Source of the DNA: Mixophyes australis
Taxonomy: Eukaryota > Chordata > Amphibia > Anura > Limnodynastidae
DNA: 64,000 bases
Reading direction: 5' to 3'
Assembly: GCA_036250195.1 (NCBI GenBank)
Contig: JAVHZZ010000008.1
Span: forward strand, 16,683,434 to 16,747,433
The notes under the pieces are model-generated. The model had not been told where the DNA came from. It did no database searches and saw only the letters and a list, made by a program, of their open reading frames with translations. Shown piece after piece: positions 60,258 through 64,000 of this stretch; the stretch's first letter is position 1; the number at the start of each line of letters is the position of its first letter. The translations under genes and the position numbers were made by a program.

Positions 60258-60667
60258 AAGCTGGGTACACACTACACGGTTTTCGTCCAATAATTGGCTA
60301 AATCAGCCGACATACGACCGCTCGTTCAAAAGTCGGGGTCAGTGTGTACAGTGACACGATGGTCGAAAGTCTGCCCAAATGGACGATTGTCGCCTCATTT
60401 GGTTGGTCGTACTGTTTAATATTTTTGTTCCAATCTCGTTTCTGTTGTGTAGTGTGTATAAACTTCCGACCGATCCACAACAGTGTGTGCGAAATTACAG
60501 TCATTGCATACGACAACATGGCTGTAAAAAGTCCGCTCTTCCCTTTATCGTCCTAAACAAGGCTAGTGTGTATGCAGTCCATGGACCGAGCGATCGGACC
60601 ATCGATCGCATGTAAAATCGCTCGGCATAAAAAGTTGGTCGAAATTTCTGTAGTGTGTACCCAGCTT
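60258..60667 (+). mobile_element. Miniature inverted-repeat element, GCTGGGTACAC family B, complete copy
   Basis: A 410-bp element is flanked by a TA on each side (60256-60257 and 60668-60669). It starts AAGCTGGGTACACACTACAC and ends CTGTAGTGTGTACCCAGCTT, so 19 of the 20 terminal bases pair. A TA duplication is typical of Tc1/mariner-type mobilisation. The interior is rich in CGAT and CGATCG words (CCGAGCGATCGG near 60590) and repeats GTGTGTATA-like words. The overlapping plus-strand ORFs (60344-60832) are incidental. The termini match family A, but the interior differs. Confidence 0.85.
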
Positions 60668-61514
60668 TACAGTGTTCTATTGGGGCAGTCCTGTAATAAA
60701 GATATTCATGGTGACATGGTGGTTTGCGTTGCTGCCATGCAGCGTAGTAGCCCGTTGGAGTTTGTATGTTGTCCGATTTTCCTCACGCGGTCAAAAGGTC
60801 AAAAAAAAACCTATACTTGTTCGGTCAAATGACTTCTGACTAAATTGACCTTGGTTGTACGTGTTGTGTGGTAGGGCAGTTAGATTGGAAGCTCCTGTGG
60901 TAGGGACCATGTGTGGATTAAAGGTTCTGGTTGTACATTGCTACGTAATGTGTTGTATTAACAGTTCGATCAGCGAGCCGTGCTTTGCTAGTTTTACTTT
61001 TTGTGGGATCCTATCAAAAGGTTCTCGCAAAATAGATAATGCAGGTGTTTACTGATGTTATGAAGGTATTGCATGGGCCTGTGTCGACCCTGGGCGTTCT
61101 ATAATCCAGCCTCAGCGATGAAGCCGCTGAATGCAGCATTCTTGTCTGACAGAGAACTTGTGTCCTCTTTCAGTGCTGCGCTAATGTTTGTACATTTGAA
61201 GGGCAACATCCACTAAGTTTACCACAACTGTGCTTGGTCGGCGTTACTTGCTCCCATTAAACCCCTTCATCCTCCCCTATATCCTTCCAGAATCCCCGCC
61301 ACTTCCGTTTCTTCTATCCCGGTTCAGGGACAGGAGGTGTATGTTGAGTTTTAGCCCCTGGTTGGGAGATCATGGCTTTGGTTCAGTCAGGGGCTGCGTT
61401 TACCCTATACTTGGGTTATCAAAGGCAGTCGGGTTGGGGGGGTACGTTTCTGTAACACTTATAAATCGCTAGCTATAAATATATAAACACCGTCTTCAAC
61501 TTCAATGAGTTTGA

Positions 61515-61582
61515 GGTGTGTGTGTGTATGTGTGTATGTGTGTGTGTGTGTGTGTATATATATGTGTGTGTGTATATATGTA

Positions 61583-61639
<57 letters not shown>

Positions 61640-61683
61640 ATATATGTATGTATGTGTGTGTGTATGTATGTATGTATATTTAT
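61515..61683. repeat. Compound (TG)n/(AT)n/(GTAT)n microsatellite
   Basis: GTGTGTGTGTATGTGTGTAT, a longer GT run, TATATATGTG steps, about 22 AT repeats (61590-61634) and then GTATGTATGTATG. Three open frames on plus and one on minus are artefacts. Confidence 0.94.
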
Positions 61684-62644
61684 TATATTATTATAATATA
61701 TCTGTGTTCCAGATGTGGATATGAGCAGTGTGTTTGTTTTGTGCCTATAGCTAGGTACATATTTACCCCCTGTACATAGCAGACATTTAACCGCCCGTGT
61801 CATGAATTACATTGAAATACCCATGTAACAAGCTGCTCTACCAGTGTTTAATGCCCCCCGCAGCTTTGTCACAATGCTTTTGATCAAACAAAATGTATAT
61901 GAGTATTGTATGGTAGCAGCTTGCGCGGAGCCTGCATGTGATTATAAAATGGCCTTTTATGATGGTGAATTGGAATAATGAGTTAAGTCATATAACAGTG
62001 GAGACCATTTAGTATTTCAAAAACACAGCAGGGGGCTTTTAAAAAAGACATAATTAAAATCAACGGAAGATGCAGAAGACTGTTATGGAGCTTACGTCCC
62101 CGGCTTCCATGATGATTTAAACGTCTCTAGGGTCCTTTTCTCCTGAACGCAGGCTCGTAGATTTATTAGAATATTTTTCTTTTTACAGTTTATTTACATT
62201 AATACGTTCTCCTCTTGTTACCTTTTTTTTTCTTTATGCACGAGAAAAAGTCTTGATTTATGGAAGCAATTTGTAGCAGCGCAGTTGGTACATAAACAGA
62301 CTTATGTGTGACAGCCCAAAGCCACCTATGTTACTGATCTGTTACTGTCCGTCCTCTGATATGTCTCGTAGCGTTCCCCTGTCTAGTTCTATAATATAAA
62401 CTAAAAATAGTTCTTATAAAGTAAATGTCCTCAAATGTATCGCAGGGCTTTCTGTGATATGCTGCTTTGTCATCACTTGGCTAATACCCCGGGGGTTCAG
62501 TAGTAACACCAGTAATATTACTGGTAGATCTGTATCCGTAATGCAGCAGGGCATCAATATTGTATCCCTCTGAGGGGTATCTGACGCCTGATCAGTACCG
62601 AACCCTGGTTTAGTCTCAGATCACTATTGCTTCATGTTACTCTT

Positions 62645-63043
62645 CGGCTGAAAACACTGCATTGTGTACCCAATCTATTATCGGGCCAATCAAACGATTA
62701 ACGATGAACGATTATCGTTCCGAAGCACATTGTATCGTTTCATTTTTAAACCGTACTAAAAATCTCGTTCAATGATGGAACGATGTTGCTCCAATCCTGC
62801 AGTGTGTACGCACTCAGGACCGGCAGTGTCCATAGATCTCTATGGAGTGTGCAGAGTCCCGATCGTTTCAGCCGATGGTTATGAAGAGCACAGATCTGAC
62901 TGTAAATCTTGTAAAACGTGTACAGTGTGTACACTGGAATCGGCTGCTGATCGGGACTTTTTTTCCTTTTTTCTTTTAATCGCTGGTAAAATCGTTTAAA
63001 GATATCTCATCGGAAGAAATTTTGTATAGTGTGTACCCAGCCT
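62645..63043 (+). mobile_element. Miniature inverted-repeat element, GCTGGGTACAC family A, copy 2
   Basis: The reverse complement of this block matches 4645-5072 with an estimated 75-80% identity by eye. The right terminus is intact (TAGTGTGTACCCAGCC) and the left terminus is worn (CGGCTGAAAACACTGCATTG then TGTGTACCCAATCTATTATC). The right end meets the next element through TTAA or TA at 63043-63046. Confidence 0.82.
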
Positions 63044-63044
63044 T

Positions 63045-63087
63045 AAGCTGGGTACACACTACAGAAATTTCGACCAACTTTTTATGC
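63045..63087 (-). mobile_element. Truncated family B terminus abutting copy 2 of family A
   Basis: The 43 bases here are identical to the reverse complement of the right end of the 60258-60667 element. They begin AAGCTGGGTACACACTACAG and end AACTTTTTATGC, after which similarity stops abruptly. It is a fragment, about 2.4 kb from the complete copy and in the opposite orientation, joined head to tail with family A. Confidence 0.85.
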
Positions 63088-64000
63088 GCTACTTTTGGCA
63101 CCAATACGCAGCTCTGCTTTCTTTTCTGTGTTTTATAAGTTGGTTGAATTCCAGGTTCAACCGAGTAATGCTTTTGGCTGCGTAGCTGTGAAAGGGTTAA
63201 CTACTTGTAGGCAGCGGCTCAGTCCTCGGCACCGTCGTCTTACACAGTGTCTCCGTTAATATCCCTTGCAGATATTTCTCAGTACTCAGCATTCCCTCAG
63301 TACTAGCGATGAGCCCTGTAGAAAGCATCGCGCCATCAGACCCCCAGTGTCAGGGCATTGAGCTCCTTGACTGACTGTGACTCCTGTTGGGGCGACGAGC
63401 GGGCACCGTCCTCTGCGTCCCCCTGGCACAATCAGAACCGCAGACGCGGGTCAGCAGATTCCGTGACATCAGCTGCCAGGCACCCTAACCAGGATATTGT
63501 CTAATACAGATTTTCGCTTCTCTCTCTGTACCATTACATAAATAAAGCTTTCAGTGTGTGCATCAGAGCCGTGGAGCGTGAATACCCCGGCGGACTGAGA
63601 ATTAAATGCCAAGTGAGGGTCATATGCAACAAAGACCGAATAACACTCAGCAAATGTATACATATTAGGTAAGGAACGCTGCCCTTGATGCAGAAGGAAT
63701 TGAATAAGCACCTTACATTGTCTGGATGAGGCATAAAGACTCCTATTGTCTGCCTGAACCGTCAGCGCTGACCCATGCACAATATGCCATTATTGAATGA
63801 CTTGGACAATGCGTTATTACGGTAAAAGGGGCGCGGTGCTGCCAAGGGTCCTCTCTCCTTTTACATCTTTTGGCCGGTTTTAATATCGCGGGTGTATGTT
63901 GCTGAATGAAAGGGAGGCAGTGTGTTACACAGAGTGATTATAAACGTCCTTATGGCTCTGTGTACTGTAAGTATATTCCTGTGTTTGGCCTCGGTAGGCG
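63088..64000. other. Window end, no gene recognised
   Basis: This stretch is less AT-rich than most of the presumed intron and contains CpG-bearing segments (63220-63480). The 103-codon minus ORF at 63469-63780 has no recognised motif and no splice or promoter context I can support. Confidence 0.45.

Overview
The window looks like nuclear DNA of a vertebrate, most likely a frog. It is AT-rich and intron-like, with many microsatellites, long satellite arrays, several families of short fold-back DNA transposons, a tRNA-type SINE, a Helitron fragment and a Tc1-like relic. The amphibian call is inference from the style of these repeats. No bacterial-type genes, operons, CRISPR arrays, rRNA or functional tRNA genes were seen.

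Layout. Positions 1-4022 are a 44-bp satellite of about 91 copies with a 132-bp higher-order period. Positions 4279-4593 hold a decayed Tc1-like transposase piece, followed by a miniature element at 4645-5072. Two copies of a fold-back miniature element lie at 6802-7414. A 51-bp satellite of about 57 copies (7938-10870), a degenerate stretch, an (AT)n tract and an AT-rich minisatellite with recurring PstI sites (11118-13735) run directly into a GC-rich, GC-box-bearing CpG island at about 13725-14460.

The only gene-like structure supported is on the plus strand. The CpG island gives a probable 5' noncoding exon ending in an excellent donor (CAG|GTAAGA after 14460). A candidate second exon at 40868-41042 has a pyrimidine-rich acceptor, an ATG in strong context at 40970, a hydrophobic signal peptide and a donor AAG|GTGAGC in phase 1. 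If they belong together, intron 1 is 26.4 kb and intron 2 runs past the window end, more than 22.9 kb. The product would be a secreted or cell-surface protein whose mature part lies outside the window, and I cannot name it. Upstream ORFs in the leader, including one that would end just across the splice junction, suggest translational control.

The presumed introns hold simple repeats, unusually many long G or C runs, a 149-bp tandem repeat (35301-36058), a tRNA-type SINE, a Helitron helicase tail (41507-41716) and at least four miniature transposon families. One family has two diverged copies about 58 kb apart in opposite orientation. A few complex stretches resemble conserved noncoding elements, best at 28940-29000. 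The very long ORFs in the 51-bp satellite are by-products of a repeat length divisible by three.
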